From Orenia marismortui DSM 5156 (GTDB lineage: Bacteria; Bacillota; Halanaerobiia; Halobacteroidales; Halobacteroidaceae): a stretch of DNA of 64,000 bases. The notes beneath the pieces were generated by a model that was given only the letters and a program-made list of their open reading frames with translations, was not told the DNA's origin and made no database searches. Shown here in pieces: positions 1 through 8,124 of this stretch. The stretch lies in the NCBI RefSeq assembly GCF_000379025.1, contig NZ_KB900622.1, positions 138,617-202,616 of the forward strand, read 5' to 3'. The position numbers and the translations under genes were made by a program. Position 1 is the stretch's first letter; each line of letters opens with the position of its first letter.

Positions 1-960
1 ACTTTCCCCTCCCAGATACTTTCTAGCTTCACTTACTAAATTAGTAATTATATCCTTGACAGGTAGTACTTTTTCAATCAAATGAGCTTTCTCACCTGCA
101 AAAACAAGCCCTTCTTCCATATTTCCTTCTTGAGCTTTTATTAGAGATTTCATAATACAAAAACTATGTGAGCATTTCTTTAAACATAAATAATCACAAC
201 TTTTACCTGTTGTAACTTCTTCATTTTCTAATCTATTATAAAAATCATTTTTTAAAGCTCTACCTGGTAATCCAACTGGACTATTAATTAATACACTATC
301 TTCTTGTTTAGCATTTATGTAAAGTTGCTTAAAGCTATCATCTACTTCACACTCTTCACTAGCAACAAATCTTGATCCCATCTGTACTCCATCAGCACCC
401 AATTTTATAATTTCTGCTATATCCTTACCATTAATAATTCCACCAGCTGCAATAACAGGTATTTTTACAGCTTTAACAATTTTCTCAACTAAAGGTTTCA
501 TTGCTTTATCAGTTCCTAGATGTCCGCCTGCTTCTTTACCTTCAACAATAATAGCAGAAGCTCCCATCTTTTCAGAAATTTTAGCTAACTTTACTGAAGA
601 TACAATAGGAACTACTTCTGTACCACTCTCTTTACCTAATGTAAATAAGTCCCGAGAAAATCCAGCTCCAGCTACAATCAGATCAATCCCTTCACTTATA
701 GCAGCATTAACCAATTCTTTGAATTCTTGTACAGCAACCATTATATTTACTCCAATAATACCTTTGGATAATTCTCTTGCTTTTCTAATTTCAGCCTTTA
801 ATTCTTCAACTTTAAGACCTGAACCAGCTATTAATCCAATAGCGCCTTCATTTGCTACGGCCGCAGCTAAAGGGGCAGTAGATACTCTAACAGCCATACC
901 ACCTTGTATAATTGGAACTTTAGCAATTAATTTTCCTATTTTTAACTTGTTTAATTTCAA
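1..960 (-). CDS. Nitronate monooxygenase / FabK-like flavoprotein (3' end off window)
   Basis: FMN-dependent TIM-barrel oxidoreductase of the nitronate monooxygenase (2-nitropropane dioxygenase) family. 320 codons are visible and the frame is still open at base 1. The start is a TTG at 960 behind a GGGGG purine run. Visible motifs are IIQGGMA near residue 18, VEGKEAGGHLG in the middle (the EAGGH histidine region) and IPVIAAGG, the phosphate-binding loop. A four-cysteine patch (CDYLCLKKCSHSFC) lies near the C-terminus. It is a paralogue of fabK at 3291-4241 and sits just downstream of the fab operon, separated from acpP by a hairpin. It could be a second enoyl-ACP reductase or a nitronate or quinone-linked oxidase; sequence alone does not decide. 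Confidence 0.8.
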   Translation of the reverse strand, partial: MKLNKLKIGKLIAKVPIIQGGMAVRVSTAPLAAAVANEGAIGLIAGSGLKVEELKAEIRKARELSKGIIGVNIMVAVQEFKELVNAAISEGIDLIVAGAGFSRDLFTLGKESGTEVVPIVSSVKLAKISEKMGASAIIVEGKEAGGHLGTDKAMKPLVEKIVKAVKIPVIAAGGIINGKDIAEIIKLGADGVQMGSRFVASEECEVDDSFKQLYINAKQEDSVLINSPVGLPGRALKNDFYNRLENEEVTTGKSCDYLCLKKCSHSFCIMKSLIKAQEGNMEEGLVFAGEKAHLIEKVLPVKDIITNLVSEARKYLGGES

Positions 961-1050
961 ATTTATTCCCCCATCTTTAAATATTAGCCCTATTAATTTT
1001 ATAACTAGCTAAATCTTTAGCAATTTACAAAATTAATTGACTTGATTAAA

Positions 1051-1083
1051 GCCCCGTCCATATTAATAATAATATAAACGGGG
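1051..1083 (-). terminator. Hairpin between acpP and the downstream flavoprotein gene
   Basis: CCCCGT (1052-1057) pairs with ACGGGG (1078-1083) around an AT-rich loop that can itself pair. On the minus strand it is followed only by a weak T-rich stretch, so termination is probably partial. It lies just past the acpP stop and would end or attenuate the fab operon. Confidence 0.4.
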
Positions 1084-1107
1084 ACATAAAATTGGGTGAA
1101 ACAATGA

Positions 1108-1338
1108 TTATAGAGCGTTCTCAATATAATCTACAGCATCTTGTACTGTTTCAATATCTTCAGCATCTTCATCAGGAATTTCAATATCAAATTCCTCTTC
1201 AAATGCCATAACAACCTCTACAATATCTAAAGAATCAGCTCCTAAATCATCAATAAATGAAGCCTCAAGAGTCACCTCATCAGCATCTACACCTAATTCT
1301 GCAACAACAATCTCTTTTACTGTTTCAAAAACGTCCAT
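1108..1338 (-). CDS. acpP: Acyl carrier protein
   Basis: Carries growing acyl chains on a 4'-phosphopantetheine arm in type II fatty acid synthesis. 76 aa, strongly acidic, with the GADSLD motif whose serine is the phosphopantetheine site. Start chosen at the ATG at 1338, 8 nt after GGAGG; a GTG three codons upstream lies inside the Shine-Dalgarno sequence and is unlikely. Last gene of the fapR-plsX-fabH-fabK-fabD-fabG-acpP series, separated from fabG by about 170 bp that holds an inverted repeat. Confidence 0.97.
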   Translation of the reverse strand: MDVFETVKEIVVAELGVDADEVTLEASFIDDLGADSLDIVEVVMAFEEEFDIEIPDEDAEDIETVQDAVDYIENAL

Positions 1339-1360
1339 ATCTTTCACCTCCCTTCAAGTA

Positions 1361-1508
1361 ATAATTTACAATGTACAATTGATAGTTAACAATTAAAAAC
1401 AAGTTCAAAATCATAAAGTTAAATAGATCTATCCTCAAGTTTATTTATCATCTATTAACTTTGACTATAATTACTTAACTGTAAATTGTACATTATCAAT
1501 TCTAAATT
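1361..1508. repeat. Imperfect inverted repeat between fabG and acpP
   Basis: Two arms of about 30-35 bp (1361-1396 and 1473-1508) are imperfect reverse complements sharing the core AATTGTACATT. The arms flank about 75 bp of AT-rich sequence with no ORF. It looks like a small palindromic (MITE- or REP-like) element inside the operon. It would fold in the polycistronic mRNA and could uncouple acpP expression from fabG. Confidence 0.5.
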
Positions 1509-1512
1509 GAAC

Positions 1513-2262
1513 TTACATTACCATCCCACCATCAACTCTAATAACTTCACCAGTAATATATCTAGCTTCATCACTAGCTAAGAAGATTGCTGTATTTGCA
1601 ATATCTTCTGGTTGACCAAAAGCTTTCATTGGAATGGCAGCAATCATCTCCTCTACTACCTTATCAGCCAACTCATCAGTCATAGCTGTTTCAATAAATC
1701 CTGGAGCAATAGCATTAACAGTTATTCCTCTCGTAGCTAATTCTTTAGCTACAGATTTAGTAAATCCTATTAACCCTGCTTTAGAAGCTGAATAATTAGC
1801 TTGGCCAGGATTACCCATTAGACCAACAACTGATGAAATATTAATTATTCTACCACTTCTTTGCTTCATCATTGTTCTAGTTACAGCTTTAGTTGCATTA
1901 AATGCACCTTTTAGATTAACTGTCAATACAGAATCCCAATCACTTTCTTTCATTCTCATTAATAGTGTATCACGAGTAATACCTGCATTATTAACCAAAA
2001 TATCAATACTATCAAATTCAGCTTTAGTCTCTTTTACCATAGCTTTAACCTGCTTCATATCTGTAACATCAGCTTCAATAGCAATTGCTTTACTTCCAAT
2101 TGATTCAATTTCTTTTACCACTTTTTCAGCATTTTGAGCTTCCCCTTCAAAAGGATAATTAATAACTATCTTAGCACCCTCTTGAGCCAATTTAAGTGCA
2201 ATAGCTTTACCAATACCTCGAGAACTACCTGTCACAAGAGCAACTTTACCTTCTAATCTCAT
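1513..2262 (-). CDS. fabG: 3-oxoacyl-ACP reductase
   Basis: NADPH-dependent reduction of 3-ketoacyl-ACP in fatty acid elongation. 249 aa classical short-chain dehydrogenase: [10 protein letters not shown] cofactor loop at about residues 10-19, NNAG near residue 90, catalytic Ser (NISSVVG), and YxxxK as YSASKAG near residue 155. The C-terminus [14 protein letters not shown] is typical of FabG. Start chosen at the ATG at 2262 behind GAGGGGTG; an upstream ATG overlaps that site. Sits between fabD and acpP. Confidence 0.96.
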   Translation of the reverse strand: MRLEGKVALVTGSSRGIGKAIALKLAQEGAKIVINYPFEGEAQNAEKVVKEIESIGSKAIAIEADVTDMKQVKAMVKETKAEFDSIDILVNNAGITRDTLLMRMKESDWDSVLTVNLKGAFNATKAVTRTMMKQRSGRIINISSVVGLMGNPGQANYSASKAGLIGFTKSVAKELATRGITVNAIAPGFIETAMTDELADKVVEEMIAAIPMKAFGQPEDIANTAIFLASDEARYITGEVIRVDGGMVM

Positions 2263-2327
2263 TATTTCACCCCTCATATTAACTTCAATGATATTTTTCC
2301 AAAGTAATTATATTTTATAAACCTAAA

Positions 2328-3257
2328 TTATAATTTTTTTAATATCTTATTTAACGAACGCAAATCTTCAATGTTTAAAGCAGTTACACTACGATCAATT
2401 CTTCTCATAAAACCTTTTAATACTCTACCTGGACCAACTTCAATAAAAGTATCTACACCATCTTCAATCATGGCTTTAATTGATTCTTCCCAACGAACAG
2501 AACCACTAATTTGTTTAATTAAAGCATTGCTAAATTCTTCTGCTTGAGTAGTGAATTTAGCATTTATATTTGTTACAACTGGTATTTTAGCATCATTGAA
2601 ATTAACTTCTTCTAATTCTTTAGCCAATTTATCACCAGCAGATTTCATTAAACTCGAATGGAAAGGACCACTTACATTTAACACTATAGCTTTTTTAGCT
2701 CCAGCATCTTTGGCTAAGTCTGCTGCTTTAGTTACAGCCTCCTTTTCACCAGAGATAACAACTTGACCTGGACAATTAAAGTTAGCTGGTTCTACTACAC
2801 CATATTGGCCACCTTCTTCACATACTTTTTCTACCTCATCAGCAGTTAATCCAATAATAGCTGCCATAGTACCTTTACCAGAAGGATCAGCTTCTGTCAT
2901 CAATTGCCCACGCTTTCTAACTAATTTAATAGCATCCGGAAAATCCAATACTCCTCCAGCTACTAGTGCAGAATACTCTCCCAAACTATGTCCAGCAACT
3001 ACATCAGGTTCAATTCCTTTTTCAAGCAATAATCTATAAATTGCTATACTAGTTGCTAGAATTGCTGGTTGTGTGTTAGCAGTTTTCTTTAAATCTTCTT
3101 CTGGACCTTCAAAACATAACTTAGAAACATCTATATCAATTGAATTATCAGCCTCTTCAAAAATTTCTTTTACAGCAGAAAATTCTTCTGCTAAATCAAA
3201 CCCCATTCCTACTTTCTGGGATCCTTGACCTGGAAAGATAAATGCTACTTTACCCAT
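2328..3257 (-). CDS. fabD: Malonyl-CoA:ACP transacylase
   Basis: Transfers malonyl groups from CoA to ACP to supply the chain extender. 309 aa, the usual FabD length. N-terminal FPGQGSQ oxyanion-hole motif and GHSLGEYSAL nucleophile elbow with the catalytic Ser near residue 91; the catalytic His lies in VSGPFHSSLM near residue 200. A good AAGGAGG ribosome binding site precedes the ATG. Lies between fabK and fabG in the operon. Confidence 0.97.
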   Translation of the reverse strand: MGKVAFIFPGQGSQKVGMGFDLAEEFSAVKEIFEEADNSIDIDVSKLCFEGPEEDLKKTANTQPAILATSIAIYRLLLEKGIEPDVVAGHSLGEYSALVAGGVLDFPDAIKLVRKRGQLMTEADPSGKGTMAAIIGLTADEVEKVCEEGGQYGVVEPANFNCPGQVVISGEKEAVTKAADLAKDAGAKKAIVLNVSGPFHSSLMKSAGDKLAKELEEVNFNDAKIPVVTNINAKFTTQAEEFSNALIKQISGSVRWEESIKAMIEDGVDTFIEVGPGRVLKGFMRRIDRSVTALNIEDLRSLNKILKKL

Positions 3258-3290
3258 TTTACTTCCTCCTTAGTCTACTTATAATATTAA

Positions 3291-4241
3291 TTAATTTGTA
3301 ACCATTAATTCACAATTAGATCTAAATACTTCTTCTGCACCATTGATAAGATCCAGAATTATATCTTCAGCAGGTTCTATCTTAGATACCATTGCAGCTA
3401 CTTGACCAGCCATAACAGTACCTTCTTTAACATCTCCATCAACAACTGCCTTTCTTAAGCTACCAATTCCTAACTCTTCAATCTCTTCTTTAGGCATACC
3501 TTTCCGTTCCATCTTTAAGATCTGACGAGTTAACTTATTCTTTAAATTTCTAACTGGATGACCAGTTGAACGAGCGGTTACAATTGCATCTCTATCTTTG
3601 GCATTAATAATTGCTTCTTTATAATTATCATGAACAGTGCACTCCTTAGCACAGATGAATCTAGTACCTACTTGAGCTCCAACAGCACCTAAAGATAAGA
3701 CAGCCGCTAAACCATAACCATCAGCTATTCCACCAGCTGCAATAACAGGAATATCAACAGCATTTGAAATTTGAGGAATTAAAGGCATAGTTGTTAACTC
3801 TCCAATATGTCCTCCAGCTTCAGTTCCTTCTGCAATTATAGCATCTACACCCAGCCTAGCCATCCTTTTAGCCAACGCAACAGAAGGTACAACTGGAATT
3901 ATTTTAGTTCCAACTTCTTTTAATCCTTCTATGTACTTTCCAGGATTACCTGCTCCAGTAGTAACTACAGGAACTTTTTCCTCAATAACAACTTCCATAA
4001 CTTCATCTACATAAGGTGATAACAACATCACATTGACCCCAAAAGGTTTATCAGTAGTCTTCTTAACCTTATGTATCTCTTCTCTTACAATATCTGCAGG
4101 AGCATTACCTGCTCCAATAATTCCTAATCCTCCAGCTTGTGAAACTGCTGCAGCTAATTCTCCTGTAGCAATCCAAGCCATTCCCCCTTGAATAATAGGA
4201 TGATCTATATTAAGCAATTCACATAATTCAGTCTTTAGCAT
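3291..4241 (-). CDS. fabK: Enoyl-ACP reductase II (FMN)
   Basis: FMN-dependent NAD(P)H enoyl-ACP reductase for the last step of each elongation cycle, the flavoprotein alternative to FabI. 316 aa from the ATG at 4241, which sits after GGGAGG; an in-frame start eight codons upstream lacks a site. Motifs: IIQGGMAWIA near the N-terminus, EGTEAGGHIG in the middle and IPVIAAGGIADG for flavin phosphate binding. Position between fabH and fabD supports FabK over a generic nitronate monooxygenase. No fabI is seen in the window. Confidence 0.93.
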   Translation of the reverse strand: MLKTELCELLNIDHPIIQGGMAWIATGELAAAVSQAGGLGIIGAGNAPADIVREEIHKVKKTTDKPFGVNVMLLSPYVDEVMEVVIEEKVPVVTTGAGNPGKYIEGLKEVGTKIIPVVPSVALAKRMARLGVDAIIAEGTEAGGHIGELTTMPLIPQISNAVDIPVIAAGGIADGYGLAAVLSLGAVGAQVGTRFICAKECTVHDNYKEAIINAKDRDAIVTARSTGHPVRNLKNKLTRQILKMERKGMPKEEIEELGIGSLRKAVVDGDVKEGTVMAGQVAAMVSKIEPAEDIILDLINGAEEVFRSNCELMVTN

Positions 4242-4271
4242 CTTAATTCCTCCCTTTAAAACCACTCAACA

Positions 4272-5267
4272 TTAACTCCACTCTATAACACTTGCCCCCC
4301 AAGTTAATCCAGCTCCAAATCCGACTAAAACGACAATATCACCACTTGTTATCTTGCCTGATCTAACAGCTTCATCCAAAGCTAATGGTATAGAAGCAGC
4401 AGAAGTATTTCCGTACTTATCTAAATTAACATATATTTGATCTTTATTTAATTTCAACCTCTTAGCAGCAGCATCAACAATTCTAATATTAGCTTGGTGA
4501 GGAATCAAGTAATCAATATCATCTCTTTCTAGACCAGCTAATTTTAATGCTTCTTTTGCTGCTTTACCTAAGATTCTAACTGCAAATTTAAATACTGGAC
4601 TACCTTCCATTTCAACATAATGTAATCCTTCATCAATAATCTGTTGAGAGAATGGTTGTTTAGATCCTCCTCCTCTAACTATTAGAACGTCATTTTGTGA
4701 ACCATCCGCTCCAATAGTATTAGATAAAATTCCTCCAGACTGAGTAGGAGACAATACAGCAGCACCAGCGCCATCACCAAATAAAACACAGGTACCTCTA
4801 TCCTCCCAATTAATAATCTTAGATAATGTTTCTGCTCCTACCACTAAAATATTATCATAAGCACCAGTTTCAATATACTGTGTAGCTACTGAAATACCAT
4901 ATACAAAGCCTGAACAAGCAGCAGCCAAATCAAAAGCTGGAATCCCTTTTACCCCCAATTTATCTTGTAATATACAAGCTGTTGAAGGAAAAGCTATATG
5001 GTCTGGTGTTGCTGTTGCAACCAAAATTAAATCTAAGTCTTCTGCTTTTAAACCTGCATGCTTTAAAGCTCTTTTACTAGCCTCATAAGCTAAATCTGAA
5101 GTAGTTACATCCTCTTTAGCAACTCTTCTCTCTTTAATTCCTGTTCTAGTTGTAATCCATTCATCACTAGTATCTACCATCTCTTCTAAATCATAATTTG
5201 TCAAAGTATTTTCAGGAGCAAAGGAACCAACTCCTGCTATCTTAGCCCTTCTCAGTTCTTGTTTCAT
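4272..5267 (-). CDS. fabH: 3-oxoacyl-ACP synthase III
   Basis: Starts fatty acid synthesis by condensing acetyl-CoA (or a branched acyl-CoA) with malonyl-ACP. 331 aa. The Cys-His-Asn triad is visible: AAACSGFVYG near residue 114, PHQANIRI near residue 256 and YGNTSAAS near residue 286. The start lies 2 nt after the plsX stop, giving tight coupling; a GGAGGG about 13 nt upstream lies inside plsX. Confidence 0.97.
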   Translation of the reverse strand: MKQELRRAKIAGVGSFAPENTLTNYDLEEMVDTSDEWITTRTGIKERRVAKEDVTTSDLAYEASKRALKHAGLKAEDLDLILVATATPDHIAFPSTACILQDKLGVKGIPAFDLAAACSGFVYGISVATQYIETGAYDNILVVGAETLSKIINWEDRGTCVLFGDGAGAAVLSPTQSGGILSNTIGADGSQNDVLIVRGGGSKQPFSQQIIDEGLHYVEMEGSPVFKFAVRILGKAAKEALKLAGLERDDIDYLIPHQANIRIVDAAAKRLKLNKDQIYVNLDKYGNTSAASIPLALDEAVRSGKITSGDIVVLVGFGAGLTWGASVIEWS

Positions 5268-5269
5268 AG

Positions 5270-6271
5270 TTACTGACCAGTCCCTCCGTCGATATTAGCT
5301 TTAATTAAATTTATTAAGTCTGCATCTACTGACTTTTTAGCATTTTTTATAGCATTTCTTATAGCCTTAGCATTTGAACTTCCATGACTAATTATACTTA
5401 CGCCATCTACTCCTAGCAGTGGAGCTCCTCCATATTCAGTATAATCCATCTTTTTAGCTACTCTTTTAAAAGCTGGTTTTAATAAAAAACCTCCAATTTT
5501 ACCTAATAAACTAGCTTTAATCTCCCTTTTGATAATCTTAAATAGAGCAGAAGCTAATCCTTCAGTAGTTTTTAAAACTACATTCCCTACAAAACCATCA
5601 GTTAAAACAATATCACATTCACCAGTAAATATATCACGACCTTCAATATTTCCTATGAAATTTATATTCTCCATCTTTTTCAATATCTTATGTACTTCTT
5701 GGGTTAGCTCATTTCCTTTTTTCTCTTCTTCACCTATACTTAATAACCCTAGTTTCGGATTAGACTTATCCAAAAGATTTTCAGCATAAATCTTAGCCAT
5801 TAAAGCATGTTGAATTAGATGTTCTGGCTTACTATCAACATTAGCACCTACATCCAAAACTAAAGTTTCCTCTTTTAAAGTTGGAAATACTGTAGCAATT
5901 GCAGGCCTTTTAATTCCTTTGATCCTACCAATTTTCAGCAAACTGCTTGCCATTACCGCTCCTGTACTTCCAGCTGATACAAAGGCATCTCCCATACCTT
6001 CTTTCACCATTTTACTTCCTACCACAATAGAAGAGTCTTTCTTTTTTCTTAATGCTCTTGCCGGGGATTCATTCATTCCAATCACTTCAGATGCATGAAT
6101 AACCTCTATCATATCTTGAGAATATTCATACTTAGAAAGTTCACTTTTAATTTTTTCTTCAATCCCTACCAACACAAGATTTACATCAAACTCATTGCTG
6201 GCTTCAATAGCCCCTTTTACAATCTCATAAGGAGCATTATCTCCCCCCATGGCATCAACAATAATCTTCAA
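5270..6271 (-). CDS. plsX: Phosphate acyltransferase PlsX
   Basis: Makes acyl-phosphate from acyl-ACP, the substrate of PlsY in membrane phospholipid synthesis. 333 aa with the diagnostic N-terminus KIIVDAMGGDNAP and later motifs ATVFPTL, LDVGANVD and LTDGFVGNVVLK. TTG start at 6271, 10 nt after AAGGAGG. Located directly after fapR (5-bp gap) and before fabH, the conserved Firmicute order. Confidence 0.97.
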   Translation of the reverse strand: MKIIVDAMGGDNAPYEIVKGAIEASNEFDVNLVLVGIEEKIKSELSKYEYSQDMIEVIHASEVIGMNESPARALRKKKDSSIVVGSKMVKEGMGDAFVSAGSTGAVMASSLLKIGRIKGIKRPAIATVFPTLKEETLVLDVGANVDSKPEHLIQHALMAKIYAENLLDKSNPKLGLLSIGEEEKKGNELTQEVHKILKKMENINFIGNIEGRDIFTGECDIVLTDGFVGNVVLKTTEGLASALFKIIKREIKASLLGKIGGFLLKPAFKRVAKKMDYTEYGGAPLLGVDGVSIISHGSSNAKAIRNAIKNAKKSVDADLINLIKANIDGGTGQ

Positions 6272-6276
6272 CGGAC

Positions 6277-6855
6277 TTAACCCTCCTTATTCATCAGGTT
6301 ATCTCCAACAGAAAAGATTATGAATTCTCCATTAAAGACAGTTTCCCCATTAATCTTAGTTTCTACCTTTACATAAAATCTATTCTCTATTATTTTATTA
6401 ACTTTTGCTTTTGCTACTAATCTTTCGTTTATGTATACTGGTCTATTGTATCTAACCTCAGCCGAACCTGTCAAAGCAACATCAGCATCAATAATAGCCA
6501 CAGCCAAAGAGTTAGCCTGGGCAAAAATATGATGTCCTCTAACAATCTTAGTCTTTTCTAAAACAAGGTCATCACTAGCTTCTAAAATAGATATTCCAGT
6601 CTCATTAAGTTGAATATCAACCAATTCACCAATAATCTCTTCTCTTTGCACTGACTTAACCTTAGAATTAGCCTGCTTAGCAACAGCCTTAATCCTTTCT
6701 CTGACTTCAGGAATCCCTAGTTCCATTCTATCCAATCGAATAGTTTGAATACTTACATTAAATAAATCAGCTAACTCTCGATCAATCAAAAAAGGGTCCT
6801 CATCTAGTCGATCTTCTAATTCTTTTTGACGTTCAGCTTTGGTTAACTTTTTCAT
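6277..6855 (-). CDS. fapR: Fatty acid and phospholipid biosynthesis repressor FapR
   Basis: Malonyl-CoA-sensing repressor of lipid synthesis genes. 192 aa. The N-terminal DeoR-like helix-turn-helix (ELADLFNVSIQTIRLDR, about residues 28-44) is followed by a linker and a hot-dog-fold effector domain with VRGHHIFAQANSLAVAI. Start chosen at the ATG at 6855, 8 nt after AGGTGG; a GTG upstream overlaps that site. First gene of the fab operon. A palindrome-like operator just downstream of its promoter implies autoregulation. Confidence 0.95.
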   Translation of the reverse strand: MKKLTKAERQKELEDRLDEDPFLIDRELADLFNVSIQTIRLDRMELGIPEVRERIKAVAKQANSKVKSVQREEIIGELVDIQLNETGISILEASDDLVLEKTKIVRGHHIFAQANSLAVAIIDADVALTGSAEVRYNRPVYINERLVAKAKVNKIIENRFYVKVETKINGETVFNGEFIIFSVGDNLMNKEG

Positions 6856-6880
6856 CTTTTTTACCACCTATTAAAATCTC

Positions 6881-6901
6881 ATTTTAAGACCTGCTACTAA
6901 T
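6881..6901 (-). promoter_or_regulatory. Candidate FapR operator
   Basis: On the minus strand ATTAGTAGCAGGTCTTAAAAT has partial dyad symmetry and resembles the known FapR site (TTAGTACC...GGTACTAA type). It lies about 16-36 nt downstream of the -10 box, in the early transcribed region of fapR, where a repressor would block initiation or clearance. Match is partial, so confidence is moderate. Confidence 0.5.
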
Positions 6902-6916
6902 TTCACTTCAGTAGTT

Positions 6917-6945
6917 ATTATATATAACTTTTTCACTTATTGCAA
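6917..6945 (-). promoter_or_regulatory. Sigma-A promoter of the fapR-fab operon
   Basis: On the minus strand TTGCAA (6940-6945), exactly 17 nt, then a perfect TATAAT (6917-6922). The start site would fall near 6910, about 55 nt before the fapR ATG. Confidence 0.75.
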
Positions 6946-7117
6946 GCATTTATTTAAGTAATAAACATTAAATCATGAGTAATTTCAACAAAATCAATAA
7001 TATTCTATTTTACTCTCAAATTAATTTATGTTACTTTAATATATAGTATATCTAATCAATAATACTAATACTTATTTATGCTGTCTAATCCAACTATAAG
7101 ATTGAAACATAATCTAA

Positions 7118-7262
7118 ATATATCTCTATAGAAAGATATTGCGACAGTTTCGGAGTTAGGCGTTAGGAGCTAGGACATAGAAAGATCTTACTAACTCCTA
7201 TGACCTATCACCTAGCACCTAGCACCTAAAAGTGTCGCTTTATATCCATTAAGTTTCACTTT
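7118..7262. repeat. Dispersed palindromic repeat, copy 1
   Basis: A stem-forming unit bounded by GCGACAGTTT on the left and AAAGTGTCGC on the right. The interior is built from repeated TTAGG/CTAGG words on one arm and CCTAGCACCTAGCACC on the other. The flanks (CTATAGA..GATATT and CTTTATA.CCATTAA.TTTCA) recur at 18316-18447 with a different interior. No ORF. This fills most of the 6.95-7.34 kb gap; otherwise only the fapR promoter and the rpmF terminator are seen there. Confidence 0.6.
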
Positions 7263-7290
7263 GAATTTAGATCACTAATATTAGCAAATA

Positions 7291-7334
7291 TATAAAAAAA
7301 GAGTAAAGCAGAAATAAAACCTACTTTACTCTTT
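7291..7334 (-). terminator. Terminator of the rpmF transcript
   Basis: AAAGAGTAAAG (7298-7308) pairs perfectly with CTTTACTCTTT (7324-7334). On the minus strand the stem is followed by a run of seven T. It lies about 10 bp past the rpmF stop. Confidence 0.8.
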
Positions 7335-7344
7335 ATCTATATAA

Positions 7345-7512
7345 TTACTTTACTTTTCTTCCTTTGTAATATCCACATTCTGGACATACACGATGAGATA
7401 ACTTTGGTTCATGACATTGAGGACACTCAATTAAATTTGGTGCACTTAGCTTCCAATGAGTTCTTCTTTTTCTCTTACGAGTTTTTGACGTTCTTCGCTT
7501 AGGTACCGCCAT
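7345..7512 (-). CDS. rpmF: 50S ribosomal protein L32
   Basis: Large-subunit ribosomal protein, 55 aa. Sequence begins [17 protein letters not shown] and carries a zinc ribbon CPQC (30-33) and CPEC (43-46). ATG at 7512 behind AAGGAGGTG. Follows the YceD gene with a 57-bp gap, the arrangement conserved across bacteria, and is followed by a strong terminator. Confidence 0.97.
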   Translation of the reverse strand: MAVPKRRTSKTRKRKRRTHWKLSAPNLIECPQCHEPKLSHRVCPECGYYKGRKVK

Positions 7513-7569
7513 CAAAAACACCTCCTTATCTTACTACATCATAGTTATATATTATTTCTATAACTTGTT

Positions 7570-8055
7570 TTATTTAGATTTTTTATCTAACAGCTTACTT
7601 AACTTCGCCAATCTTGGATCGACCTTGTGCATTATACAATCACATTCTTCTTCATTCAGATTAATACCACAGCTTGGGCACAAACCTTTACAGTCTTCTC
7701 TACAAGCTGCTTTCATAGGTAAGTGTAATCTAATACCATCTAAAATTTCTTGACTCAGGTCGATATGATCATTATCTACTGCTGACTTATCTACTTGAAA
7801 ATCAAAATCAAATTCTAAAGGCATAGAGAAATCCTCTAAACAACGGCTACAAGGCAACTCTACTAACAACTCCACTTTCCCGGTGATTATATATTGATCA
7901 TTTGAATTAATCACTGTTAAGTCTAGCTTAGCAGGATTATCAAAGGAAATCTGTCTACCATGAATAGACATTTCATCCAAAGATATATCTAATTGAGCTG
8001 TAAGTTGAGTTCCAAGATCCTCTTTTATACTTTCAATATTAACTTTAGCATTCAT
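7570..8055 (-). CDS. YceD family protein (DUF177), L32-associated
   Basis: 161 aa protein of the YceD/DUF177 family (B. subtilis YlbN), almost always encoded next to rpmF and linked to large-subunit rRNA accumulation in other organisms. Cysteine pairs typical of the family are present: CSRC near residue 88 and CREDCKGLCPSCG near residues 120-132, then CDC. The Cys-rich C-terminal half probably binds zinc. Lies between ackA and rpmF; GAGGTGAT site 5 nt before ATG. Exact biochemical role is not known from sequence. Confidence 0.9.
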   Translation of the reverse strand: MNAKVNIESIKEDLGTQLTAQLDISLDEMSIHGRQISFDNPAKLDLTVINSNDQYIITGKVELLVELPCSRCLEDFSMPLEFDFDFQVDKSAVDNDHIDLSQEILDGIRLHLPMKAACREDCKGLCPSCGINLNEEECDCIMHKVDPRLAKLSKLLDKKSK

Positions 8056-8124
8056 TTATAATCACCTCTAAAACAACATCACTTATTATAATATAAAAAT
8101 TAACCTTTTGTCAAGAAGTTTGTT

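Noticed and set aside
719..1012. Plus-strand 97-codon frame near the left end
   Set aside because: Shadow of the minus-strand flavoprotein gene, which has clear family motifs; no ribosome site.
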